Positions 49,737 through 56,482 of a DNA stretch of 64,000 nt are shown piece by piece. Origin of the DNA: Calidihabitans tengchongensis (lineage in GTDB: Bacteria; Sysuimicrobiota; Sysuimicrobiia; Sysuimicrobiales; Kaftiobacteriaceae); NCBI GenBank assembly GCA_031459615.1, contig JAVKIE010000004.1, positions 124,001 to 188,000 on the forward strand, read 5' to 3'. Both the position numbers and the translations under genes were made by a program. The notes under the pieces are model-generated. The model had not been told where the DNA came from and searched no databases. It saw nothing but the letters and a program-made list of their open reading frames with translations. Numbering within the stretch: the first letter of the stretch is position 1; every line of letters starts with the position of its first letter.

Positions 49737-50216
49737 ATGCGTCTGCAGCCCCTGGTGGCGGTTCTGGCGTTGATCGGCCTGTTCAGCGTGTCGGTGCTGG
49801 CCGGCTATCTGGCCGGAACGGCCTTCCTGACCCCGCCTGCCCCTGCGCCGGCGCGGGGGACTCCTCCGTCCGCCGCACCACCGGCCGCCCCGTCTCCTCC
49901 CAGCCCGGAGGTCGGCCCGCCGGCCCCTCCCCAGGCCACTCCCCGCCCGGCCCCCGCCGCCCCGCCGCCTCCCCCCGCTCCGGCCTCCCCGCCGGCCGGC
50001 GGAGCCCTGTACCGCGTCCAGGTGGGAGCGTTCCTGTCGCGGGCCAACGCCGATGCGCGCGCCGAGGCACTGCGGCAGCTGGGATTCGAGGCGTACGTCA
50101 CGGCCTCCGGCGGGCTGTACCGGGTCCAGGTGGGGGCGTTTGCCCGGCGGGAAAACGCCGAGCGGCTGGCCGAGCAGCTGCGCGCGGCCGGGTACGAGGT
50201 GCTCATCGTCCGCTGA
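49737..50216 (+). CDS. Membrane-anchored SPOR-domain protein
   Basis: A 159-residue protein: one N-terminal membrane helix (about residues 6-28), a Pro/Ala linker of about 60 residues, and a C-terminal SPOR domain (LYRVQVGAFLSRANADARAEALRQLGF and LYRVQVGAFARRENAERLAEQLRAAGY). SPOR domains bind denuded peptidoglycan at division sites, so a role in septation or in anchoring the pilus machine to the wall is possible. ATG 49737 follows GAGAGGG. Confidence 0.85.
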   Translation: MRLQPLVAVLALIGLFSVSVLAGYLAGTAFLTPPAPAPARGTPPSAAPPAAPSPPSPEVGPPAPPQATPRPAPAAPPPPPAPASPPAGGALYRVQVGAFLSRANADARAEALRQLGFEAYVTASGGLYRVQVGAFARRENAERLAEQLRAAGYEVLIVR

Positions 50217-50271
50217 GCGCGAGGGCGCGGACGCGGCCGCGCGAACAGCGGAATCCCCCGGGGGGTCCACA

Positions 50272-50296
50272 GGCAGGCGGACGGAATGCGCCTGCC
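50272..50296. terminator. Hairpin after the SPOR gene
   Basis: GGCAGGCG and CGCCTGCC form an 8-bp stem with a 9-nt loop 55 nt after the stop. There is no T-run. The rest of the 186-nt spacer shows no clear promoter. Confidence 0.35.
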
Positions 50297-50402
50297 CGTC
50301 CCCGCGTCCCGGGACTTCGGTGCCCGCATCGTCCGCCCCAGGCGGGTGATCCTCTGGCGCGCCGCGAAAGAACCAGCGACGACGTACCCGGGGGAGGAGC
50401 CC

Positions 50403-51176
50403 ATGCCGTACCAGCACATCGAGGTATCCACAGACGGCCCGGTGGCCACGGTGGCCCTCAATCGCCCGCAGGTGCTCAACGCCCTCAACCAGGCCACCAT
50501 GGACGAACTGGTGGACGCCCTGGAGGCGCTGGACAGGGACGAGGCCATCCGGTGCATCGTGCTCACCGGGCGCGGGCGGGCGTTCGCCGCCGGAGCCGAC
50601 ATCACGGAGTTTGCCGGGGCCACCGCCGTCGGGATGCTGGCGGGCTACCGGTTCCAGCAGTGGGAGCGCATCGCCCGGCTGCGCACGCCGCTGATCGCGG
50701 CGGTGCACGGGTACGCCCTGGGGGGCGGCTGCGAGCTGGCCATGCTGTGCGACATGATCGTGGCGGCCGAGGACGCGCAGTTCGGCCAGCCCGAGATCTC
50801 CCTGGGCCTGATGCCCGGGGCGGGGGGGACCCAGCGGCTCACCCGCGCCGTCGGGAAGGCCCGCGCCATGGAACTCATCCTCACCGGCCGGAGATTTTCG
50901 GCCCGACAGGCGGAAGCCTGGGGGCTGGTGACCCGCGTGGTGCCGCCGGAGGCGGTCCTGGACGAGGCCCTCCGGCTGGCCCGCGAGATCGCCGCGCGCC
51001 CCCCGGTGGCGGTCCGGCTGGCCAAGCAGGCGGTGCTGCGGGCCTTCGACACGCACCTGGAGGCGGGGCTGGACTACGAGCGCCAGTGCTTCTACCTGCT
51101 GTTCGCCACCGACGACGCGGCCGAGGGCGTCCGGGCGTTCCTGGAAAAACGACCCCCTCGCTTCACCGGCAGGTAG
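50403..51176 (+). CDS. Enoyl-CoA hydratase/isomerase family protein
   Basis: A 257-residue crotonase-fold enzyme. The CoA/oxyanion segments GRGRAFAAGADITEF and HGYALGGGCELAMLCDM are present, and both catalytic glutamates of true hydratases appear, in ALGGGCELAM and FGQPEISLGLMPGAGGT. A short-chain enoyl-CoA hydratase is therefore likely. GGGGGAGGAGCCC fixes ATG 50403; the open frame upstream to 50286 has no homology. No other fatty-acid or butyrate gene is adjacent, so the pathway is unclear. Confidence 0.9.
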   Translation: MPYQHIEVSTDGPVATVALNRPQVLNALNQATMDELVDALEALDRDEAIRCIVLTGRGRAFAAGADITEFAGATAVGMLAGYRFQQWERIARLRTPLIAAVHGYALGGGCELAMLCDMIVAAEDAQFGQPEISLGLMPGAGGTQRLTRAVGKARAMELILTGRRFSARQAEAWGLVTRVVPPEAVLDEALRLAREIAARPPVAVRLAKQAVLRAFDTHLEAGLDYERQCFYLLFATDDAAEGVRAFLEKRPPRFTGR

Positions 51177-51186
51177 GCGCGGGCGG

Positions 51187-51747
51187 TTACCGCCGCGGCA
51201 GAGGGGCAGCTGGCCGCGGAGGGCGCCACCGCTCTGACGACGACGCCAGGGACGCCTGCACCAGCGGAGGTCCCTCTCGCGTCGCGCGGGTGGCGGGCCC
51301 GGCATCCACGGCCACGGTCCGCGCGCGGGAGAAGTCGGCCCGCACCGGGACCAGCGTCACCGGATCGGGGGCTGGCACGAACGCGGCCACCGGTTGCGGC
51401 GGGCCTCCGTCCGTCAACCACACGCGGTAGACCCGCCCCGCGCCGGGCTCTCCCAGCCGGACCACCACCAGGACCCCCCGCCGGCGCGCCGGATCGTACA
51501 CCAACCTTACACGGGCTCCCCGCCGGCCCTGCAGGCTCACCACGCGGGCCGACCGGCTGGCCAGCACCGCCAGGGCCTCTGCGGACGGCCCCAGGCTGTC
51601 CTGGAGGGCCGCGCTGCGCCTGTACGCCGCCGCGGTCTGCGCCGCGACGATCATAAGACCCGCGGCGAAGACCATCACGGCGCTCAGGGCCCACCTCGAT
51701 GGCCCGGTGCGCCGCAGTCCCCCGGGGCTTGCGCGTGTCGTGGGCAC
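51187..51747 (-). CDS. Membrane protein with RskA-like (anti-sigma K) C-terminal domain
   Basis: A 186-residue protein: short basic cytoplasmic N-terminus, one membrane helix (about residues 19-42), then an external domain resembling the RskA C-terminal domain (ARVRLVYDPARRRGVLVV...YRVWLTDGGPPQPVAAFVP). It lacks the N-terminal zinc anti-sigma domain, and no ECF sigma gene is adjacent, so it cannot be a conventional anti-sigma factor. Its start is near the SOS promoter region and divergent from it. The role is unknown. Confidence 0.65.
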   Translation of the reverse strand: MPTTRASPGGLRRTGPSRWALSAVMVFAAGLMIVAAQTAAAYRRSAALQDSLGPSAEALAVLASRSARVVSLQGRRGARVRLVYDPARRRGVLVVVRLGEPGAGRVYRVWLTDGGPPQPVAAFVPAPDPVTLVPVRADFSRARTVAVDAGPATRATREGPPLVQASLASSSERWRPPRPAAPLPRR

Positions 51748-51807
51748 GATGGGATCAGGGCGTCGCGGTGTGCGTGCGACTCCCCTCCTGAGATGTACCC
51801 CCGGTAG

Positions 51808-51838
51808 TTGACTGTTCGACCTCGAACAGTGGTAAAGT
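51808..51838 (+). promoter_or_regulatory. SOS-operon promoter with overlapping GTTCG/CGAAC palindrome
   Basis: TTGACT (51808-51813) and TAAAGT (51833-51838) with a 19-nt spacer form a plausible promoter. A perfect palindrome, ACTGTTCG-ACCT-CGAACAGT (51811-51830), fills the spacer. Its halves are the LexA half-site in reversed orientation, so it is a likely extra operator. Confidence 0.5.
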
Positions 51839-51848
51839 CTGCTATGGG

Positions 51849-51862
51849 CGAACGTTTGTTCG
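51849..51862. promoter_or_regulatory. LexA (DinR) operator
   Basis: CGAACGTTTGTTCG is a perfect match to the Bacillus-type SOS box CGAAC-N4-GTTCG. It lies 5 nt before the first start codon of the RecA-like/PolB operon and just downstream of the -10, so repression by LexA and induction by DNA damage are inferred. Confidence 0.85.
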
Positions 51863-51866
51863 CATT

Positions 51867-52616
51867 ATGGTGCTGGATACCCGGATAGGACTGCCGGATC
51901 TCCCCGTNNNNNNNNNNNNNNNNNNNNNNNNNNNNNNNNNNNNNNNNNNNNNNNNNNNNNNNNNNNNNNNNNNNNNNNNNNNNNNNNNNNNNNNNNNNNN
52001 NNNNCGTAGCGGCCCTGCGGTGTTCGCCGGAGACGACGCCTGCCTGACCGTGGGTCTCCTGGTGAGCCTGGGGGCGGTGCGGGAGGGGCGCCCGCTGCTG
52101 GTGGTGGACGGCGCCAACGCATTCGACCCGTTCCTGGTCGCCGATCTGGCGCGCCGGGGTGGCCTGCGGCCCCGGGCGCTGCTGGACCGCATCCGCCTCT
52201 CGCGGGTGTTCACCTGTCACCAGCTGGAGGCGCTGCTGCGGGGACGGCTCCTGGCTGCCGCCTCGCGGTGGGAGGCGGGAGCGGTGTACGTCTCCGGCCC
52301 GCTGGACCCGCTGCTGGACGAGGAGGTGCCGGTCGGCGAAGCCCGGCGGATCTTCCGCCTGATCCCGCCCACGGTGCGACAACTGCAGGGCGCAGGCTAC
52401 CGGGTGGTGATTGCCTGCCCGCCGCCTCAGGCCGTCCCCGGCCGGGAGGAGTTCTTCCCGGCGCTGTGCCGGGAGGCCGGGTGGGTGTTCACCGTCGCCC
52501 GCCTGCCGGATGCCGGGGATCCCGGAGCCGTCCGCATCACCTGCACGGCGCCCCGCCCGGCCGCGTGGACGTGGGAACCCCGCATCGGGTTGATCACGCC
52601 CCGGCGGTGGTGGTGA
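51867..52616 (+). CDS. RecA/ImuA-like protein of an SOS operon (N-terminal part in a gap)
   Basis: After an N-terminal fragment (MVLDTRIGLPDLP) the gene runs into 97 N and resumes at 52005. The visible 200 residues look like a RecA-superfamily core: LLVVDGANAFDPFLVADLARRGG (the switch after strand 2), RIRLSRVFTCHQLEALL, AVYVSGPLDPLLDEEVP (Walker B-like) and GYRVVIACPPPQ. Where the P-loop should be, the sequence reads FAGDDACLTVG, without GKT, so ATP binding is doubtful. The frame across the gap cannot be trusted because the gap length is arbitrary. It is the first gene behind the LexA box; SulA/ImuA-like partners of error-prone polymerases are the nearest functional analogy. Confidence 0.62.
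   Translation: MVLDTRIGLPDLPXXXXXXXXXXXXXXXXXXXXXXXXXXXXXXXXXRSGPAVFAGDDACLTVGLLVSLGAVREGRPLLVVDGANAFDPFLVADLARRGGLRPRALLDRIRLSRVFTCHQLEALLRGRLLAAASRWEAGAVYVSGPLDPLLDEEVPVGEARRIFRLIPPTVRQLQGAGYRVVIACPPPQAVPGREEFFPALCREAGWVFTVARLPDAGDPGAVRITCTAPRPAAWTWEPRIGLITPRRWW
51908..52004. other. Scaffold gap of 97 N
   Basis: The N run has the same length as the gap in valS, where it was demonstrably a placeholder. Only three bases (CGT) match on the two sides, so here the missing sequence is real or the overlap too short to see. Confidence 0.9.
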
Positions 52617-52691
52617 GGAGGCGGGAGTGCGGGAGGGGAGAACACGGGAGCGCGCATCGGATGGACACCACGAGAGATGGGGAGGGATCCG

Positions 52692-52994
52692 ATGGGACGG
52701 ACGATCCAGACCATGACACAGCTGGTGGCCCAGGAGGAAGCCGCCTGGGCGCCGTTCCGGCGCGCGCTGCGCGCGGAGGACCGCGAGATCTTCGACCGGC
52801 TGTTTGCCGCCGCGCGGCACCACTCGGCGCCCGCCCACTATGCCTCCCACGCCACGCCCTTTGACGCCATGCTGGTGGCCATGATCCTGGAGACGATGAA
52901 GGCCGTCGAGCAGGTGCGGCGGGACCTGGAACGGATGAAGGGCGAGGGCGGGGCTGCGGCGGGAGGGTGGAACGCTGAAGCGTTGGAACGTTGA
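52692..52994 (+). CDS. Small helical protein of the SOS operon
   Basis: A 100-residue soluble, helix-rich protein (for example ALRAEDREIFDRLFAAARHHSA, AHYASHATPFDAMLVAMILETMKAVEQVRRDLERM). ATG 52692 has GGAGGG six bases upstream; an in-frame ATG at 52677 is less well placed. It lies between the RecA-like gene and polB and its end overlaps the polB start, so all three are probably made together. I recognise no domain. The conserved-looking DRLFAAARHH core and C-terminal coiled coil suggest a protein-protein adaptor, for instance a polymerase accessory subunit. Confidence 0.72.
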   Translation: MGRTIQTMTQLVAQEEAAWAPFRRALRAEDREIFDRLFAAARHHSAPAHYASHATPFDAMLVAMILETMKAVEQVRRDLERMKGEGGAAAGGWNAEALER

Positions 52995-55350
52995 AGCGCG
53001 TTCCCCCCAGGCGGACCCGGGCCGTTCGGAGAATCCCGGACCCCGGCATCTCGAGGGCTGGCTCTTCGACGTCTACCCCGACGCCTGGGGGATGGTGGTG
53101 TGGCTGCTGGAGACCTCCGGCCGCGCCCACCGCCTGCGCTATCCCTACGCGCCCACCCTGTACATGGCCGGATCCCGCCAGGCCCTCCGGGCGGCCCGCC
53201 GGGTGCTGGACCGCCTGGCCGCGCCGGTGACCTGCACGCCGGTTCTTCGCCGGGACCTGCGCAGCGGGGATGAGGTCCCCGTGGTGGCGGTCACCGTGGG
53301 GTCACCCCTGGCGTATCCGGCGGCGGCGCGGATGCTGAGCCGCGTGCCCGGCCTGACCGTGTACACCTGCGACATCCCCACTCCCCGGCTGTTCTTCTAC
53401 GAGACCGGCCTGTTCCCGCTGGCCCGGTGCGCGGTGGCCTGTCGGGGAGACGTGATCCAGGAGGTGGACCTGCGCTCGCGCATCGAGGACCTGGAATACG
53501 ACCTCCCGCCGCTGACCGTCCTGCGGATCCGCCCGGATCCGGACGGCCTGCCCGACGATCCCGACCTGCCGGTGCCCCACCCGGGCCACGGCCGGCCGGG
53601 GCGGCTGGAGGTCAGCGTGGACGGGGAGACCGTCGTGCTGGACGGCGACGACCCCGCCGACCTGGTCCGCAGCCTCCAGCGGATGCTGCAGCGGTACGAC
53701 CCCGACATCATCCTGACCGAGTGGGGGGACGCGGTCCTGCTGCCGGGCCTGCTGCGCGAGGCGGCCCGGACCGGCCAGGACCTGGGCCTCAACCGCGACC
53801 CCGGCCGCCCCCTGCGGATCCGCCGCCCGCGCTCGTACGTGACCTACGGCCAGGTCGTCCACCAGGCCGGTGCGCGGCTGCTGGCCGGACGCTGGCACCT
53901 GGACCTGCGCAACTCCTTCATCTACGCCGAATCGGAACTGGCGGGGGTGCTGGAGGTGGCGCGGCTGTCCTGCATCCCGGTGCAGGATCTGGCCCGCACC
54001 TCCACCGGCACCGCCATCAGCTCCATGCAGCTGCGCCGGGCGGTGCAGGACGGCATCCTGGTCCCCTGGCAGAAGAGCGAGCCCGAAGAGTTCAAGACGG
54101 CCAGCCAGCTGCTCCTGACCGACAAGGGCGGGCTGACCTACCAGCCCCTGGTGGGACTGTACGAGCAGGTGGGCGAACTGGACTTCTCCTCCATGTACCC
54201 CACCCTGATGGCCACCTACAACATCTCGCCCGAGACCGTGGGGTGCGGGTGCTGTCCGGAGTCCCGGGTGCCGGAGATCGGCGTGACCGTGTGCCGGCGG
54301 CGGCGCGGGCTGGTGCCCCAGGTGCTCGACCACCTGCTGGCCCGGCGGGCGTACTACAAGCGCCGCCGGCGGGAGACCGCGGGTAGCCAGCGCGCCCTGT
54401 ACGACCAGCGGCAGACGGCCCTCAAGTGGTGCCTGGTGACGTCGTTCGGCTACCTCGGGTACCGCAACGCCCGCTTCGGGCGCATCGAGGCGCACGAGGC
54501 GGTCACCGCCTACGCCCGGGAGATGCTGCTGCGGGCCAAAGAGACGGCCGAATCCCGCGGCTTCCGGATGCTGCACGCCCTGGTGGACTCCCTGTGGCTG
54601 TACCGCCCCGGCGCCACCCCTGCCGACTACGAGGACCTGGCGCAGGCCGTCAGCCGGGCCACGGGGCTGCCCATCGCCGTGGAGGGCGTGTACCGGTGGG
54701 TGGCCTTCCTGCCCTCCCGGACCCATCCCGGGGTGGGGGTGCCCAACCGCTACCTGGGCGTGTTCACCGACGGCACCACCAAAGTCCGCGGCATCGAGGC
54801 GCGCCGGTCGGACATGCCGGCCCTGGTGGTCCGCACCCAGGAGCGGATGCTGCGGCGCCTGTTCCGCTGTCCCACCCTGGCCGACGCCCGGGCGGCCCTG
54901 CCGGAGGTCCTGGCGGTGCTGGAGGACGCCCTGCTGCGGGTGCGGGCCGGCGAGGTGACGGCCGCCGACCTGGTGATCACTACCCGCCTGTCCCAGGAGG
55001 TGAGCCGGTACCGCCACAACACGGCACAGGCCCTGGCCGCCCGCGCCCTGGCCCGGGCGGGGGTCCGGGTGAGTCCGGGCGAGCCGGTGCAGTACATCCT
55101 CGTCGATGCCGGCGCGCGGGTGCCCCGGGACCGCGTGCGCCCCTACGGGCTGCGGGGAGACGACTGGCACTACGACCGGGAGGCCTACGCCACCCTGCTG
55201 CTGCGGGCGGCCGCCACGGTCCTGGAACCGTTCGGATACGGCGAGGACCGCCTGCGGCGCGAGGTGTGGGAGCCGATCAGCGCGCCTGCTCCAGCAGCGT
55301 GGCGATCTCCCGGGCGTTGCGGGCGGACTGGCCCCGGTAGTGGTTGTTGA
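52975..55350 (+). CDS. Family B DNA polymerase, probably exonuclease-deficient, SOS operon
   Basis: A 791-residue DNA polymerase of the PolB family. Motif A is ELDFSSMYPTLM (Asp about residue 403), motif B is QTALKWCLVTSFGYLGY (Lys about 484), motif C is HALVDSLWL (Asp about 538) and the thumb motif is KVRGIEARRSD. The exonuclease domain (about 160-320) lacks the ExoI DxE pair (LTVLRIRPD instead) and the normal ExoII (TEWGDAVLLPGL); only an ExoIII-like WHLDL remains, so proofreading is probably lost. The conserved N-terminus (EGWLFDVYPDAWG) lies upstream of the first conventional start (ATG 53092), and CTG 52975, seven bases after GGGAGGG, is the best start. The 3' end overlaps the converging DUF72 gene by 74 bp. 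Confidence 0.88.
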   Translation: MKRWNVEARSPQADPGRSENPGPRHLEGWLFDVYPDAWGMVVWLLETSGRAHRLRYPYAPTLYMAGSRQALRAARRVLDRLAAPVTCTPVLRRDLRSGDEVPVVAVTVGSPLAYPAAARMLSRVPGLTVYTCDIPTPRLFFYETGLFPLARCAVACRGDVIQEVDLRSRIEDLEYDLPPLTVLRIRPDPDGLPDDPDLPVPHPGHGRPGRLEVSVDGETVVLDGDDPADLVRSLQRMLQRYDPDIILTEWGDAVLLPGLLREAARTGQDLGLNRDPGRPLRIRRPRSYVTYGQVVHQAGARLLAGRWHLDLRNSFIYAESELAGVLEVARLSCIPVQDLARTSTGTAISSMQLRRAVQDGILVPWQKSEPEEFKTASQLLLTDKGGLTYQPLVGLYEQVGELDFSSMYPTLMATYNISPETVGCGCCPESRVPEIGVTVCRRRRGLVPQVLDHLLARRAYYKRRRRETAGSQRALYDQRQTALKWCLVTSFGYLGYRNARFGRIEAHEAVTAYAREMLLRAKETAESRGFRMLHALVDSLWLYRPGATPADYEDLAQAVSRATGLPIAVEGVYRWVAFLPSRTHPGVGVPNRYLGVFTDGTTKVRGIEARRSDMPALVVRTQERMLRRLFRCPTLADARAALPEVLAVLEDALLRVRAGEVTAADLVITTRLSQEVSRYRHNTAQALAARALARAGVRVSPGEPVQYILVDAGARVPRDRVRPYGLRGDDWHYDREAYATLLLRAAATVLEPFGYGEDRLRREVWEPISAPAPAAWRSPGRCGRTGPGSGC

Positions 55351-56245
55351 ACATCAGGTACAGCCGATCCAGCTTCGGCGAAATCTCCCGCACCCGCTGC
55401 GCCCACGGCCGCAGCTCGTCGAGGGTGTAACAGTAGTCGTAGACCCGGCTGGTCGGCGCGCGGCGCTCCAGCATGGCCGGGTTGCGGCCGTGAAACCGCA
55501 CCACGCTCCAGGACGTGGTCAGCTCCACGTCGGGGGGAGGCAGGTAGGCCCGCTGGACCATGTCCGGGACCACGTAGGCATAGCCCCGCCGCCGCAGGTA
55601 GTCCAGGAACCGCGAGCGGGCGGGCTCCGCCAGCCAGCTGCGGTGCCGGATCTCCACCGCCACCGGCCACCGGCGCAGGTAGGGCTCCCAGCGATCCAGG
55701 TGCTCCAGGATCTCGGGGCTGAAGCCGGCGCCTTTGGGGAACTGGAACAGGACGTAGCCCAGCCGGCCCGACCGCGCCAACGGCTCCAGGAACGCCGCGT
55801 AGTAATCCCAGCAGGCGATGAGCACTTCCTCGGGCAGGTCGCGGGGGCTCACCGACTCCGCCGACCGCGTGGACGCCGGCAGCAGCGCGGCGATCTCCCG
55901 GGGAAGGCGCCGGGGGTCGGTGCCGTGGCCGGTGAACAGGGCAAAGGCCTTGGTGGTGAAGACAAACCCCGGCGGCGTCCACTCCACCCACTGGGCCGCC
56001 CGCTCCCGCGGCTGCAGCGCGTGGTAGGTGGCATCCACCTCGACCACCGGGAAGACGGTGGCGTAGTACTGCAGCCGCCGGCGCGGGTCTGTGCCCACCC
56101 CCGGCGGATAGAACTGGCCTTCCCGGACGAAGTGCGGGTCGGCCCACGAGCAGGTGCCCACGTACACGCGGCACGAGCCGACGTGGAGCGGGCGCGCCGC
56201 CGGGGCCAGGTCCAGGGAGGTCTGATCGCCCGACGCCGGTGCCAT
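55277..56245 (-). CDS. DUF72 (YecE-like) TIM-barrel protein
   Basis: A 322-residue protein of the DUF72 family, with the typical opening RVYVGTCSWADPHFVREGQFYPPG, VVEVDATYHAL, FVFTTKAFALFTGH, VLFQFPKGAGFS, AVEIRHRSW and LMFNNHYRGQSARNA. The biochemical role of the family is not established, although genomic links to DNA repair have often been noted. ATG 56245 has GGGAGGCGACGAG upstream. It converges on and overlaps the end of polB. Confidence 0.9.
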   Translation of the reverse strand: MAPASGDQTSLDLAPAARPLHVGSCRVYVGTCSWADPHFVREGQFYPPGVGTDPRRRLQYYATVFPVVEVDATYHALQPRERAAQWVEWTPPGFVFTTKAFALFTGHGTDPRRLPREIAALLPASTRSAESVSPRDLPEEVLIACWDYYAAFLEPLARSGRLGYVLFQFPKGAGFSPEILEHLDRWEPYLRRWPVAVEIRHRSWLAEPARSRFLDYLRRRGYAYVVPDMVQRAYLPPPDVELTTSWSVVRFHGRNPAMLERRAPTSRVYDYCYTLDELRPWAQRVREISPKLDRLYLMFNNHYRGQSARNAREIATLLEQAR

Positions 56246-56331
56246 CTCGTCGCCTCCCACTTTCTCAGCGTATCATGAAGACCGTCTGCCTGTCGCGGAC
56301 CACTCGTTCGCCTGTGCCGGCAGGCCGTGTC

Positions 56332-56403
56332 GAGGCGGATGCGGTGGATCCCGGAGATCGCGCAGATTGCGTAGATCGAGCGGACCGAGCAGATCGCGTG
56401 GAT
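56332..56403. repeat. Array of eight degenerate 9-nt units before secD
   Basis: Units such as GCGGTGGAT, CCCGGAGAT, CGCGCAGAT, TGCGTAGAT, CGAGCAGAT and CGCGTGGAT follow each other without a break at 9-nt spacing and end 9 nt before the secD -35. Only one arm is present here, unlike the copies at 20421 and 36362. Confidence 0.65.
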
Positions 56404-56412
56404 CTCCTCGCG

Positions 56413-56441
56413 TTGACACCCCCGCGGGCCCTCCCTATAAT
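56413..56441 (+). promoter_or_regulatory. Consensus sigma-A promoter of secDF
   Basis: TTGACA (56413-56418), exactly 17 nt, and TATAAT (56436-56441) give a perfect consensus promoter 41 nt before the secD start. It is the strongest promoter seen in the window. Confidence 0.9.
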
Positions 56442-56482
56442 GATGCGGGCTTGCGACCACCTTCCCGTCTGGTGACCCCGGC

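Noticed and set aside
51844..51888. Fourteen-codon ORF starting at ATG 51844 across the LexA box
   Set aside because: Very short, no ribosome site, and it overlaps the operator; chance is the best explanation.
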